NCBI RefSeq assembly: GCF_002906655.1
Contig: NZ_CP025794.1
Span: forward strand, 1,922,001-1,986,000
Origin: Vibrio hyugaensis
Lineage (GTDB): Bacteria; Pseudomonadota; Gammaproteobacteria; Enterobacterales; Vibrionaceae
Direction: 5' to 3'
Length of the DNA stretch: 64,000 nucleotides
In this document: piece after piece, positions 28,922-37,630 of the stretch
Numbering within the stretch: the stretch's first letter is position 1
Layout: each line of letters starts with the position of its first letter
Program-made: the position numbers and the translations under genes
The notes under the pieces: model-generated
What the model was told of the DNA's origin: nothing
Seen by the model: the letters and a program-made list of their open reading frames with translations, nothing else
Database searches by the model: none

Positions 28922-30016
28922 CTACCTAAGAGCTTTCTTTATAAAATAAATCATGTATCGTTTAATCTTAACTCTCAAGCTTTCGATTCTTGGTTTATAA
29001 GATTGTCCAATTAAAGGGCTTTCGTTAATAACCTGCATTGACTGGCCATTAAACTTAAGAGACAAATTTAGGTTCGACTCTAGTTTTTCAAACTCAAAAT
29101 CACTGAGAGCACGAGCTGTGTAGTCATTATTACTAAGTACTGGTGTACTCAAATCCTTAAGATCAACGAACTCAGGAATCATATTATCATCGAGTTTCAC
29201 ATAATGCTCTCGTGCTACAACTTTATCATGTGAAAAGTCTAGCTCGACAAGTAGTCCTTCTTTGTTATATTTGCCTTGATAATACTTATCGATATCGTTA
29301 ACCATAAAATTATTAAATAAGAAATTACCCAAAGAATAGTAAATCAACTTATCTTTATAAGTTTCAAAAGCTTGAATAGTGTGTGTATGAGCTCCTATTA
29401 TAACATCAGCACCAAGTTCAATGATTTTTCTTGCTATCGAAGCTTGATCATACGTTGGGAAAAATTCATTTTCCTTTCCCCAATGGGGCAAGACAACAAT
29501 ATGGTCAACCAAATGCCTTATACCTTCAATGTCTTCTTTGACATACTCGTAAATTAAAGGAGATGGTCCTCCTGTAGAGTTGTTAGCATAAGATTCAGAG
29601 TTAGACGATATACAACAGTAACTTAAAACTCCAACCCTTTTACCGTTGTTCTCTATTATCTGTGGTTCTCTTGATTGATGTAAGTTACCTCCAGCGCCGA
29701 AGAACTTTTTATTACGATTAACTAGACTTTCAATAGTTTCATCTAAACCTTCCTTACCCTGATCTAGTATGTGATTATTAGCGAGATTGAAGTAATCACA
29801 AAAACTGTAGAAGTCAAATAAATTAGATTGATTAATCAAAGAGTATTTATTTTTATTTTCTCGAATAACCTCTGATAACAGAGGCGCCTCTAGGTTACCT
29901 ATCACTTTCCCTTCATAATCATTAAGGAAATGATATAGTTTAGTATTCTTAAATTTTTCCAAATCATTCTTTGAGTAAGTATCTGTGCAAATATCACCGA
30001 CAAAAATTATTTTCAT
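28922..30016 (-). CDS. CapA-family metallophosphatase-like protein
   Basis: This 364-residue protein has the PGA_cap (CapA) fold: MKIIFVGDICTDTYS at the N-terminus (Asp metal ligand), GNLEAPL, LANNHILDQG, VLPHWGKEN and GAHTHTIQAF with metal-binding His, then SLGNFLF. CapA itself belongs to the poly-gamma-glutamate capsule system. No capB or capC homologue is here. Its ATG overlaps the stop of the upstream ATP-grasp gene (ATGA), so the two are translationally coupled and probably work together. The substrate in this operon is unknown. Confidence 0.85.
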   Translation of the reverse strand: MKIIFVGDICTDTYSKNDLEKFKNTKLYHFLNDYEGKVIGNLEAPLLSEVIRENKNKYSLINQSNLFDFYSFCDYFNLANNHILDQGKEGLDETIESLVNRNKKFFGAGGNLHQSREPQIIENNGKRVGVLSYCCISSNSESYANNSTGGPSPLIYEYVKEDIEGIRHLVDHIVVLPHWGKENEFFPTYDQASIARKIIELGADVIIGAHTHTIQAFETYKDKLIYYSLGNFLFNNFMVNDIDKYYQGKYNKEGLLVELDFSHDKVVAREHYVKLDDNMIPEFVDLKDLSTPVLSNNDYTARALSDFEFEKLESNLNLSLKFNGQSMQVINESPLIGQSYKPRIESLRVKIKRYMIYFIKKALR

Positions 30017-31032
30017 AGTTCACCAAATATAAAATCTATAATTGACTTTGCATAAAGCTGTTCAACATCAGCACCTTGACAGTCAGTTATAGTAATATTT
30101 CCGTTATTCAAAGAATAGAATTTTTGAGCATTCATTGCAGTTGCTAATCCAAAATGTATAGTTTGATATTCAATGATACTAAAACCCTCTGTGGATTCTG
30201 CAACGTCGAGTGATACAAAAGGGACACAAAGAGACTTTCTGGTTTTAAAAGCGAACTCAATAAGCCCTTCACTTGCTGAAGAAGAGTAGTCAAAGTTTCC
30301 TGAGCCAGACGCTCGAAAATCATTGTCACGAGTAAACCTTTTCAGGGCGAATGCTCTGTCTCCGAAAACTAATACCTTCCAATCATGTTTTAGGTTTGGG
30401 ATGAAGTCCTGAATAACAACACGACCGATTTTATCGGGGTACTCACTAGGAAACTTAACAAAGTATTTGATTACTCTTTTAGCAATCTCTCTAACGTTAA
30501 TTTTTTCAAAAACATAGCTAGACATATTTCTATGTATTGCGCTTTTAAGCTCAGATTTAGATTTTGCAAGTTTAACACCTTGGCTTCCAAATCCAGAATA
30601 TGGCTTGATCACAGCAGGCAAACTGGATGTGCTATTACTATTTGACGTAGACAAGAGCTTTGCGCTAGGTGTTGCAATACCAGTCCTCGATTTATACATT
30701 TCTTGAAAATATTTGTTCTCGTGAGCCAAATAACTATCAATGCCAGGAACGAGAATACCTCCTCGCCTATACACTTCAAACGCAACATCAAATACTGCGC
30801 TCTTATACTGTTCAATTTGTGAAGAACAAAAGAAAAATATAACTGATTCTACCTCAATCGTATTAGATGTGAGTTCATTAGCTAAATCGTCAAGCGATAT
30901 AACCCTCGCTTCTGAAAATGCACCTTGCAGGAATTCTGATAACCTTTCGATATCAAGGCTTACTGTCTCATGAAGCTTTTGTGGAATCTTTCCTGAATAA
31001 TTTGTCACCAAATATATAATTTTATTAATCAA
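30013..31032 (-). CDS. ATP-grasp family protein
   Basis: This 339-residue protein shows an ATP-grasp layout: a weakly conserved N-terminal domain, a central VIKPYSGFGSQGVKLAKS (about residues 143-160) that fits the ATP-binding lysine and glycine-rich loop, then VIQDFIPNLKHDWKVLVFGD and a C-terminal IIEYQTIHFG. ATP-grasp enzymes join a carboxylate to an amine through an acyl phosphate. Coupling to the CapA-family gene suggests an amide-linked modification. No sequence family with a known substrate was recognised. Confidence 0.7.
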   Translation of the reverse strand: MINKIIYLVTNYSGKIPQKLHETVSLDIERLSEFLQGAFSEARVISLDDLANELTSNTIEVESVIFFFCSSQIEQYKSAVFDVAFEVYRRGGILVPGIDSYLAHENKYFQEMYKSRTGIATPSAKLLSTSNSNSTSSLPAVIKPYSGFGSQGVKLAKSKSELKSAIHRNMSSYVFEKINVREIAKRVIKYFVKFPSEYPDKIGRVVIQDFIPNLKHDWKVLVFGDRAFALKRFTRDNDFRASGSGNFDYSSSASEGLIEFAFKTRKSLCVPFVSLDVAESTEGFSIIEYQTIHFGLATAMNAQKFYSLNNGNITITDCQGADVEQLYAKSIIDFIFGEL

Positions 31033-31085
31033 GCTAATTTACCTCAATATATGATGTGATTCGATACCTATTAACTTGTTAGGTT

Positions 31086-31970
31086 CTAAATTATTGACAT
31101 TGTTTTTCGTAAAATGAAAAATGGAACAAATATCAAAACCAATGATTTCATATTGGGATTAACAAAAAACGACTTTGCTGCAAACTGCAATTTTGTGAGT
31201 AAAGAGGAAGGTGCTGCTGAGGATGCAACCTTATAGTAAAGACGCGATAAAAACTTTCTAGATGCCTTGTGTTTATTAAAGCGCTTATCGTGTTTAGCCA
31301 ACAGATAGTTACCCGCAACTAAGTATTTATTGTATTGAGAACTCACTTGTTGACCATTTTCATGGATTGTATATAAAACACCGCACTTATTGTCATGACG
31401 AAACTCACAGACAGAAGCCATTCGAATCCAAAGGTCGTAATCTTGCATACAGGCCAAAGATTCGTCAAACCCTTCGACCTGGTAAAAAAATGATTTTTTA
31501 ACTCCAACTCTCGAAGTAGAACCAACGATGTTTCCGACCGCCAGTAAATCATGTTCATAGCATTCGACAGTTTTTGGCATTACGGTACGTGTTACTATGC
31601 CCAACTCGTTGCTCTTGACTATTTGAATACCAGTATAAACGAGGCCAACGTTAGGTGACTCTTGAAACTTCATCAACCGACTTTCAAATGAATCACTAAT
31701 CACTGCATCGTCGTCATCCAGAAAGAAAATGATCTCTTCCTTAGATAAGGACACCCCAAGGTTTCTGCAATAATTTGCCCCTTTGGAATCATCATGATTA
31801 ACAATTGTAAGATTAATATTTAATGATGAGTAGATTGATGCATCAAGCTTTTCTCCACCATCATTAATAACAACAACGTCATAAGGAAGTATAGATGAGT
31901 ACGCTATACTTTCTAGGCATCGTAGTAAGTAAGTTGGTCTATCTTTAGTTGTTACGACTACTGAATACAT
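31086..31970 (-). CDS. Glycosyltransferase family 2
   Basis: A 294-residue GT-A enzyme: MYSVVVTTKDRPTYLLRCLE at the start, GANYCRNLGVSLSKEE, then FFLDDDDAVI near residues 92-101 with the Asp metal motif, and MQDYDLWIRM. A short hydrophobic stretch at the C-terminus may hold it at the membrane. It lies in the minus-strand operon 115 codons of spacer-free context from the polymerase gene (34 bp gap). Donor and acceptor sugars are not predictable. Confidence 0.88.
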   Translation of the reverse strand: MYSVVVTTKDRPTYLLRCLESIAYSSILPYDVVVINDGGEKLDASIYSSLNINLTIVNHDDSKGANYCRNLGVSLSKEEIIFFLDDDDAVISDSFESRLMKFQESPNVGLVYTGIQIVKSNELGIVTRTVMPKTVECYEHDLLAVGNIVGSTSRVGVKKSFFYQVEGFDESLACMQDYDLWIRMASVCEFRHDNKCGVLYTIHENGQQVSSQYNKYLVAGNYLLAKHDKRFNKHKASRKFLSRLYYKVASSAAPSSLLTKLQFAAKSFFVNPNMKSLVLIFVPFFILRKTMSII

Positions 31971-32004
31971 TAACTAACCTATAATTAAATAATAAAATTG
32001 CACT

Positions 32005-33126
32005 TTAAATTTTCAACAACCTTTTTGAAAAAGACAACAAAAATGTCAATGCCCAAAAAGCTGGTGACGCAAAACCAGATATTTTAACAAAGCAAAATAG
32101 TAATATTAATTTATCTCTAATCGATATACTTTTTCTGACAATCATTACAACAAATAATGTAGTAGCAATTAAACCGATTGGTACACCTAATAACATTGGC
32201 AAATTTATATACAATGATATATCACCAAAACCATCCATAGCGCCATCATATAGAACTTTCTTAATCACACCAAAGCCTGTGAAGTACAAATCATCGCTAT
32301 ACCACTTGCTGATGACGTATAGCTTGGTATTATTGCTTCCATCCTCACCAGATAAAAATAAATCATATCGGTCTATCAAAGATTCGTAAAAATAATATCC
32401 ACTAACTAACACCAATATGATACTTATCAATGCAGATCTAACGTTAACTTTACTAAAAAACAGTATAACTAGAACTACAAAGGAAAGAACTGCGTAAGTT
32501 GACAAGCTCAACGGAATAGTAAGCAAGCCAATATAAAATACCCAATCCGTTCGCTTGGCAAGTACATAACGAAAACTAACAAATAAAGACATATATCCAG
32601 AGTAAATTGAAGGCTCGGCAAAAACCCCGGTTGGTCTATATGCACCATAAAATGATGAGCGCCCTTCAACTCCTCCTAATAACAACCCAAAATCTAATTT
32701 ATATGATAGTATATACCAAAGTAGGTTTTGCAATATAAACAATGAAGCGTGAGCTAGAATCAACCATTTAGTCAGTTTATCAAAGTAGTCAACATCCAGT
32801 TTATTTCTCAATAGCGATGCATGCAAACCAAACGCCATAATGTTTATAAATATAAATATGTACATCTCATAATGAATATATCCTGAGTTACCAAATGGAA
32901 ATGAGTTAGAGAAACCATTAAAAATAAAAGCAATAGATATAAATGAAGCTAACAAAATTGGTTTTATTGCAATAACTCGATTATAAATCGCCATAAATGC
33001 TATTAATGAAATAGGTAGAGCAAATGAAATGACGTATATGGCAAGAGGTGCAGTGATTCTAAAAGAAGATAACAGAACAATGACAACCGATAGAAACGTT
33101 GTCATTTCATTAGACAACCTTTTCAT
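32005..33126 (-). CDS. wzy: O-antigen polymerase-like membrane protein
   Basis: This 373-residue protein is hydrophobic throughout, with about ten membrane segments and a large periplasmic loop containing RPTGVFAEPSIYSGY (about residues 163-177), the kind of Arg/Glu motif seen in O-antigen polymerases and ligases. It is the only Wzy-like protein in an operon that has Wzx and Wzz, which supports the assignment. Its start overlaps the upstream gene by 17 bp; an ATG seven codons inside would remove the overlap. Wzy proteins share little sequence, so this rests on topology and context. Confidence 0.75.
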   Translation of the reverse strand: MKRLSNEMTTFLSVVIVLLSSFRITAPLAIYVISFALPISLIAFMAIYNRVIAIKPILLASFISIAFIFNGFSNSFPFGNSGYIHYEMYIFIFINIMAFGLHASLLRNKLDVDYFDKLTKWLILAHASLFILQNLLWYILSYKLDFGLLLGGVEGRSSFYGAYRPTGVFAEPSIYSGYMSLFVSFRYVLAKRTDWVFYIGLLTIPLSLSTYAVLSFVVLVILFFSKVNVRSALISIILVLVSGYYFYESLIDRYDLFLSGEDGSNNTKLYVISKWYSDDLYFTGFGVIKKVLYDGAMDGFGDISLYINLPMLLGVPIGLIATTLFVVMIVRKSISIRDKLILLFCFVKISGFASPAFWALTFLLSFSKRLLKI

Positions 33127-34174
33127 TTTTCACCATCTCAATCAACCGTTTTGTATCTTCTACTTCGCAATAAAAGTGCTGTATTGATAATTCTTTATTA
33201 CGTTCTATTTCGTTGTAACTTAATCTAAGCAAGTCACTTTCATTGCTTATACTATCTGTTTCGAAAATATAGAACCCTTTACTTCTTAACTCTAGGTATA
33301 ATGGGCTACTTTTGTTAAGATAAACTGTTATTCCTAAAGAAAGTGCTAGAGCAACATTTCCAACACCTTGTTGACGAATATGATTAAGCACTAATACATT
33401 ACAACTCGCTAGAATATGTAAATACTGGCTTGAATCCAAGAATTCTTCTAGCTTCTGTGTTTCGCAATCATGTTCCCTAAGTTTGTTAAACAACCAAGAT
33501 TTGTAACTCTTACTTCCACCATAAGAAATTGGAAGAATAATATTTTCTCGATTTGAGTCTATTCGTTTTAATACATCATAGTGATTATTGGAAGGGTCCA
33601 GTGAGTTACCAACCATAACATTTGACCCAAGCTCTTTTTCAACCAAATCTGTATTGTTTTTTATTATTGTCTTTTGACTTCCATAATGCCAGTCGACATA
33701 CTTAAACCTTGCATTTAGTATTGCTTTGAATATGTCAAATTCACTTTTCAAAACAGGAGAAAAATAGTCAAACCTCTTATATGGATTAAGAAACTTTATA
33801 CATAATTCGATAATTTTATTTTTACTACTATTTTTCACCTTATAGTCAATATATATATCCTTCCCCCAGTGACGGTAATAATCGTAACCCCAACCTATCC
33901 ATACTTTAGTTTTTATTTTTCTTAGTAATAAAACGATCATACAAAAAAGGTTAGGCAAACTATGGAATATTGCCACATCACCTTTTATTTTTGAAAAAAT
34001 AACAAGTTTAATTAACTCAAGTTTTGTTACGTAATGAATATTTTTTCCTAATACTGTCTTTCCTTTTCCATTCTCAACAATATAAAAGTCACTTATCGAT
34101 TCTTTTGATGCATTAAACTTTTCGACAGAATATTTTATAAACTTGTCGTTAGGGCAAAAATGAATTATTTTCAT
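33110..34174 (-). CDS. WecF-like 4-amino-4,6-dideoxyhexose transferase (GT56)
   Basis: The 354-residue protein resembles WecF (TDP-Fuc4NAc:lipid II transferase): WIGWGYDYYRHWG near residues 92-104, VGNSLDPSNNH (188-198), PISYGGSKSY and a C-terminal RQQGVGNVALALSLG. WecF moves Fuc4NAc from dTDP to a lipid-linked acceptor. Here, with RmlA, RmlB and a 4-aminotransferase but no rmlC or rmlD, the donor is probably dTDP-Qui4N or dTDP-Fuc4N with an acyl group. The ATG overlaps the stop of the ATP-grasp gene (ATGA). Confidence 0.8.
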   Translation of the reverse strand: MKIIHFCPNDKFIKYSVEKFNASKESISDFYIVENGKGKTVLGKNIHYVTKLELIKLVIFSKIKGDVAIFHSLPNLFCMIVLLLRKIKTKVWIGWGYDYYRHWGKDIYIDYKVKNSSKNKIIELCIKFLNPYKRFDYFSPVLKSEFDIFKAILNARFKYVDWHYGSQKTIIKNNTDLVEKELGSNVMVGNSLDPSNNHYDVLKRIDSNRENIILPISYGGSKSYKSWLFNKLREHDCETQKLEEFLDSSQYLHILASCNVLVLNHIRQQGVGNVALALSLGITVYLNKSSPLYLELRSKGFYIFETDSISNESDLLRLSYNEIERNKELSIQHFYCEVEDTKRLIEMVKNEKVV

Positions 34175-35178
34175 TTATTTACAACCACTGGATTAATTTC
34201 TTTCCCGCATAGAACATTGTCAGAGATAATCACATTGCTCATATCAGTCTTCATTCCCAATAGCCATTCTACAATTTGCTTGGGTATATCTGCTCCCGCT
34301 AGGTGTGAGAATGGATATTGACCACCAAAACGGGCATTCATCTCCAATACATAAAATTGACCATCTTGTTCCAAACAATCCGTATCGAGTACCGCAATAT
34401 GCCGGAGCTTGTTCGCCAAGTCTTGTCCGATATCTCTAAGTTTTGGCTCATCCAATGTTATCGCTTGATCCGTTTCCCCAGATCGCATAGCAAGCTTTTT
34501 CTTACACAAAGCTGTAACGTAATTCTTATCAAGATCATTAACAACTTCGATGCCATACTCAGCCCCAGAAATACATTGTTGTATAAGAACCGATTGCTCA
34601 ATATCACTCTCAGATTCATATTTCAGATATGATAATTTAATCTCATTCATCACTTTTTTGTAAAATATGTTTAGCTCGTCCATATCATCCGCTTTGTAAA
34701 TACCAATTGACCCCATACCCCAGCGAGGCTTTACAATCAGCGGAAACGATAAATTCTCGATATCATCATGAGCGTCTTTTAGCGAAAGATATGTCTTAGG
34801 TGTCGCAATATTGTGGCTGATTAAAAATTGATATGTCTTCCATTTATCATTACATATTTCAATGACGGACTCATCAGAGACAACTACACGGATACCATTC
34901 TTTTCGAATTCATACTTGTGCTTAGATAATATTGGTAAGTCGATATCAAATAATGAAATAATAGTTTGAATATCGTGTTTAAGACAATAGTTGATCAAGT
35001 AATCGATATAACCTTCTGAGTATATTGGGGGGGTTATAGTAAAACCATCCGCTTGCTTCAAAGCATAAGTCTCTATGCTATTGGCAGCGAAAACCTGACC
35101 GTTATGAGGCTTCAATGCATCTTTAAAATAATTGACTAAATAGGTTCTTCGACCTACGGAAGTTAACAGTATATTCAT
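34171..35178 (-). CDS. ATP-grasp enzyme (CarB/PylC-like)
   Basis: The 335-residue protein has the PylC/CarB-like arrangement: N-terminal MNILLTSVGRRTYLVNYF (nucleotide-fold pre-domain), SLFDIDLPIL, NDKWKTYQFL, then the ATP-binding loop PLIVKPRWGMGSIGIYKA (about residues 146-163) and the metal-binding LEMNARFGGQYPF near the C-terminus. Such enzymes form amide bonds using ATP. It sits between the PLP enzyme (3 bp) and the WecF-like transferase (4-bp overlap), so a likely job is to attach an amino acid to the dTDP-4-aminosugar or to the glycan. That job is inferred. Confidence 0.8.
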   Translation of the reverse strand: MNILLTSVGRRTYLVNYFKDALKPHNGQVFAANSIETYALKQADGFTITPPIYSEGYIDYLINYCLKHDIQTIISLFDIDLPILSKHKYEFEKNGIRVVVSDESVIEICNDKWKTYQFLISHNIATPKTYLSLKDAHDDIENLSFPLIVKPRWGMGSIGIYKADDMDELNIFYKKVMNEIKLSYLKYESESDIEQSVLIQQCISGAEYGIEVVNDLDKNYVTALCKKKLAMRSGETDQAITLDEPKLRDIGQDLANKLRHIAVLDTDCLEQDGQFYVLEMNARFGGQYPFSHLAGADIPKQIVEWLLGMKTDMSNVIISDNVLCGKEINPVVVNK

Positions 35179-35181
35179 TCA

Positions 35182-36084
35182 TTAAGCCATTAAATTTAGT
35201 AATCCACCAGTATGCCAAAATAAAATTTTTGCATCTGACCTTACAACCTGATTTTTAATATAGTTTTCCATACCTAACCAAGCTTTCCCTGTATAGGTAG
35301 GGTCAAGAATGATTCCTGAGCTTGTGGCGACAGACTCAATTAGACTCAGCAACTCAGCATTCGTTTGTTCGTAACCGCCACAGTTAGCGGAATCATCAAA
35401 GTTGATATCATCAAGATAACTGATATCAAGGTTTTTATACCCAATAAACTCAGCAACTGATTTTTTTACCGCTTCATAACCGCGTTGTTTTTCTCGAGCA
35501 ACACTAATGCCATAAACTTGGGCGTCAGGAAAGTAGTGCTTGAAGCCGCAATGTAGTCCGGCCTGTGTTGCTCCCGTACCGCTAGCAACGAATACTGCTT
35601 CAAATTGGATATTCGTCTGTTCTTTTAACTCTTTAACTGCATCAAAATAGGCTAGCGTTCCTTCATAACAATGCCCTCCCCCCCATATGTAAAACGGAGA
35701 GTAGCCTAGCGAAGACCAGCGAAGCATTTCAGCGTCCATAACAGCAGCTACATCTTTCATTTCACAGTAGACTATTCGAACACCAAGAAGCTCTAATAGC
35801 TTCAAATTTCCTGATGATTTTTCTTTAGACTCGGCATGAATAACTATCGAGCATTCCAACCCTAATTCTTTGCATCGAATCGCCGTTGCCCGAGCATGAT
35901 TGGATTGAATTCCACCACAAGTTACGACTGCATTACATCCATCTGAAGTACACTTTTCTAAAATGTATTTGGCCTTTCTTCCTTTATTGCCGCCTCCAGT
36001 GATAGGGTATAAATCATCCCTTTTCACATAAACCATATCTAGTTTTCTGGATGTGACTTTATGAATTGGCGTAGTATTAGTCAT
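35182..36084 (-). CDS. PLP-dependent enzyme, D-cysteine desulfhydrase / ACC deaminase family
   Basis: A 300-residue fold-type II PLP enzyme. Lys34 in GGGNKGRK is the Schiff-base lysine of this family; GGIQSNHARATA binds substrate carboxylate; SGTGATQAG binds the phosphate. Family members act on D-cysteine, 1-aminocyclopropane-1-carboxylate or related amino acids by beta-elimination or deamination. Inside this sugar operon, overlapping the GNAT gene by 4 bp, it more likely makes or racemises an amino acid that decorates the polysaccharide. Fold and family are sure, the reaction is not. Confidence 0.82.
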   Translation of the reverse strand: MTNTTPIHKVTSRKLDMVYVKRDDLYPITGGGNKGRKAKYILEKCTSDGCNAVVTCGGIQSNHARATAIRCKELGLECSIVIHAESKEKSSGNLKLLELLGVRIVYCEMKDVAAVMDAEMLRWSSLGYSPFYIWGGGHCYEGTLAYFDAVKELKEQTNIQFEAVFVASGTGATQAGLHCGFKHYFPDAQVYGISVAREKQRGYEAVKKSVAEFIGYKNLDISYLDDINFDDSANCGGYEQTNAELLSLIESVATSSGIILDPTYTGKAWLGMENYIKNQVVRSDAKILFWHTGGLLNLMA

Positions 36085-36533
36085 ATTTTCTTCACCATGT
36101 TCAACCCAATAATTTCAGAGTTTTCGTATTGAAACTCTGAATCTATTTTGAAACCAAATTTTTTATATAAATGAAGTGCATCAGAAGACTTTCTTACGGT
36201 TAAAGACAATCCCTTGAAACTATTCATTTCTAGTTCAGAAATTAGCTGTGTTAATAGCATGCTTCCGATACCATATCCATGAAGCTCACGTTCAACAGCA
36301 ATGAGAGGAATATAGGCGTTTATTTTATCTGGATCATTTGCATAGCAAGCAACTAGACCAACCGTCTTTGAACCTTTACTTGCTTTGAAAATTATTGCGC
36401 TATCTATTAACTTTTGAGCATAGCTTCCAATATCAACGCGAGACGATAAGCTTGGCTCAAAGTCCTTATCGATCTTATGAAGAAAACCTTCTAATTCAGA
36501 GATTTCTTTGCTATTTATCTTGCTTATTAGCAT
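36081..36533 (-). CDS. GNAT family N-acetyltransferase
   Basis: The 150-residue protein has the GNAT fold with the acetyl-CoA loop in RELHGYGIGSMLL (about residues 88-100) and a C-terminal LTVRKSSDALHLYKKFGFK block. I start at MLISKINSKEISELE; an ATG seven codons upstream is possible. It overlaps the aminotransferase gene upstream by some 20 bp and the PLP gene downstream by 4 bp. The obvious substrate is the 4-amino group of the dTDP-aminosugar, but acylation of an amino acid is equally possible. Confidence 0.82.
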   Translation of the reverse strand: MLISKINSKEISELEGFLHKIDKDFEPSLSSRVDIGSYAQKLIDSAIIFKASKGSKTVGLVACYANDPDKINAYIPLIAVERELHGYGIGSMLLTQLISELEMNSFKGLSLTVRKSSDALHLYKKFGFKIDSEFQYENSEIIGLNMVKKI

Positions 36534-37629
36534 TACTGTCACACGTAATAACATTAATAATAAAATCCAAATCTAACTGAGTTAGATCCGCATGTATAGG
36601 TAAGCATATTATGCTGTTGGAAATTTCTTTTGAGGAAGGGAACTCTCTCTTAAATCTACTATATGCTTTGAAATCTGTAATGAGTGGATAAAAGTATTTC
36701 CTCGCTAAAATTCCATTCTCCTTGAGAGCATCAAATAATTCATCACGATTCACACCTAACACTTCCTCATCAATGAGGATTGGGAAGTACGAGTGATTTA
36801 ACTCTACATCCGACTCCGCTGCAAATGTGCTGATGCCATCTATAGACGCCAAGCGTCGCTCGTAAAACTCTGCGACCTCTTTACGCTTGGCAAGCGCTTC
36901 ATCAATATGCTTTAACGTTGCCAAACCAAAAGCTGCTTGTATCTCGTTCATTTTGGCATTTGTCCCTAGGAGCGAGATTTGCGTCTCAGATTCAAATCCA
37001 AAGTTCTTCAGCCTATCCAGTTTATCTTTCATTTCTTGGGTATGGCAAACGATGGCCCCGCCCTCAATGGTTGAGTAGGCTTTGGTAGCATGAAAACTCA
37101 AAATCGACATGTCACCAAAATTCAAGATTGACTCTTCATTCTTTCTTACGCCAAATGCATGAGCCGCGTCGTAGACCACTTTTAAGTTGTGCTTATCCGC
37201 AATACTCTGAATAGCTTGATGATCACATGGGTTGCCATAAACATGCACAGGTAAGATCGCACACGTATTCTCGGTTATCGCCGATTCGATTTGTGCTGGG
37301 TCAATATTAAAGGTATTTGGATCAATATCTACAAAGACTGGTGTTAGGTTGTTCAACATGATTGCATGGCTTGTTGCAACAAAACTGTAAGGCGTCGTGA
37401 TCACTTCCCCTTTTAGATCCAGCGCCTGCAAAGCCGTTACTAGTGCGAGCGTACCATTAGAAAACAAGCTAATAAATGGAACATCAAGGTATTCACAAAG
37501 TGCTTTCTCTAATTCCTGATGATAATGGCCATTGTTCGTTAACCATTTTCTAGACCAAATATCTTCAAGATAGGGGGTCAATTCATCTAATGGCGGAAGT
37601 AGAGGAGAAGTTACCGTTATTTTCGTCAT
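36511..37629 (-). CDS. vioA: dTDP-4-dehydro-6-deoxyglucose aminotransferase (VioA-like, DegT/DnrJ/EryC1 family)
   Basis: The 372-residue protein closely resembles VioA of E. coli O7, which makes dTDP-4-amino-4,6-dideoxyglucose (viosamine) from the RmlB product: it starts MTKITVTSPLLPPLDE, has RKWLTNNG, PYSFVATSHA, YDAAHAFGV (Asp154 pairs with the PLP pyridine) and SFHATKAYSTIEGG with Schiff-base Lys183. RmlA and RmlB are encoded 1.4 kb upstream in the same operon. A Fuc4N-forming or C3 aminotransferase is the alternative, since specificity is subtle in this family. Confidence 0.85.
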   Translation of the reverse strand: MTKITVTSPLLPPLDELTPYLEDIWSRKWLTNNGHYHQELEKALCEYLDVPFISLFSNGTLALVTALQALDLKGEVITTPYSFVATSHAIMLNNLTPVFVDIDPNTFNIDPAQIESAITENTCAILPVHVYGNPCDHQAIQSIADKHNLKVVYDAAHAFGVRKNEESILNFGDMSILSFHATKAYSTIEGGAIVCHTQEMKDKLDRLKNFGFESETQISLLGTNAKMNEIQAAFGLATLKHIDEALAKRKEVAEFYERRLASIDGISTFAAESDVELNHSYFPILIDEEVLGVNRDELFDALKENGILARKYFYPLITDFKAYSRFKREFPSSKEISNSIICLPIHADLTQLDLDFIINVITCDSNANKQDK

Positions 37630-37630
37630 A

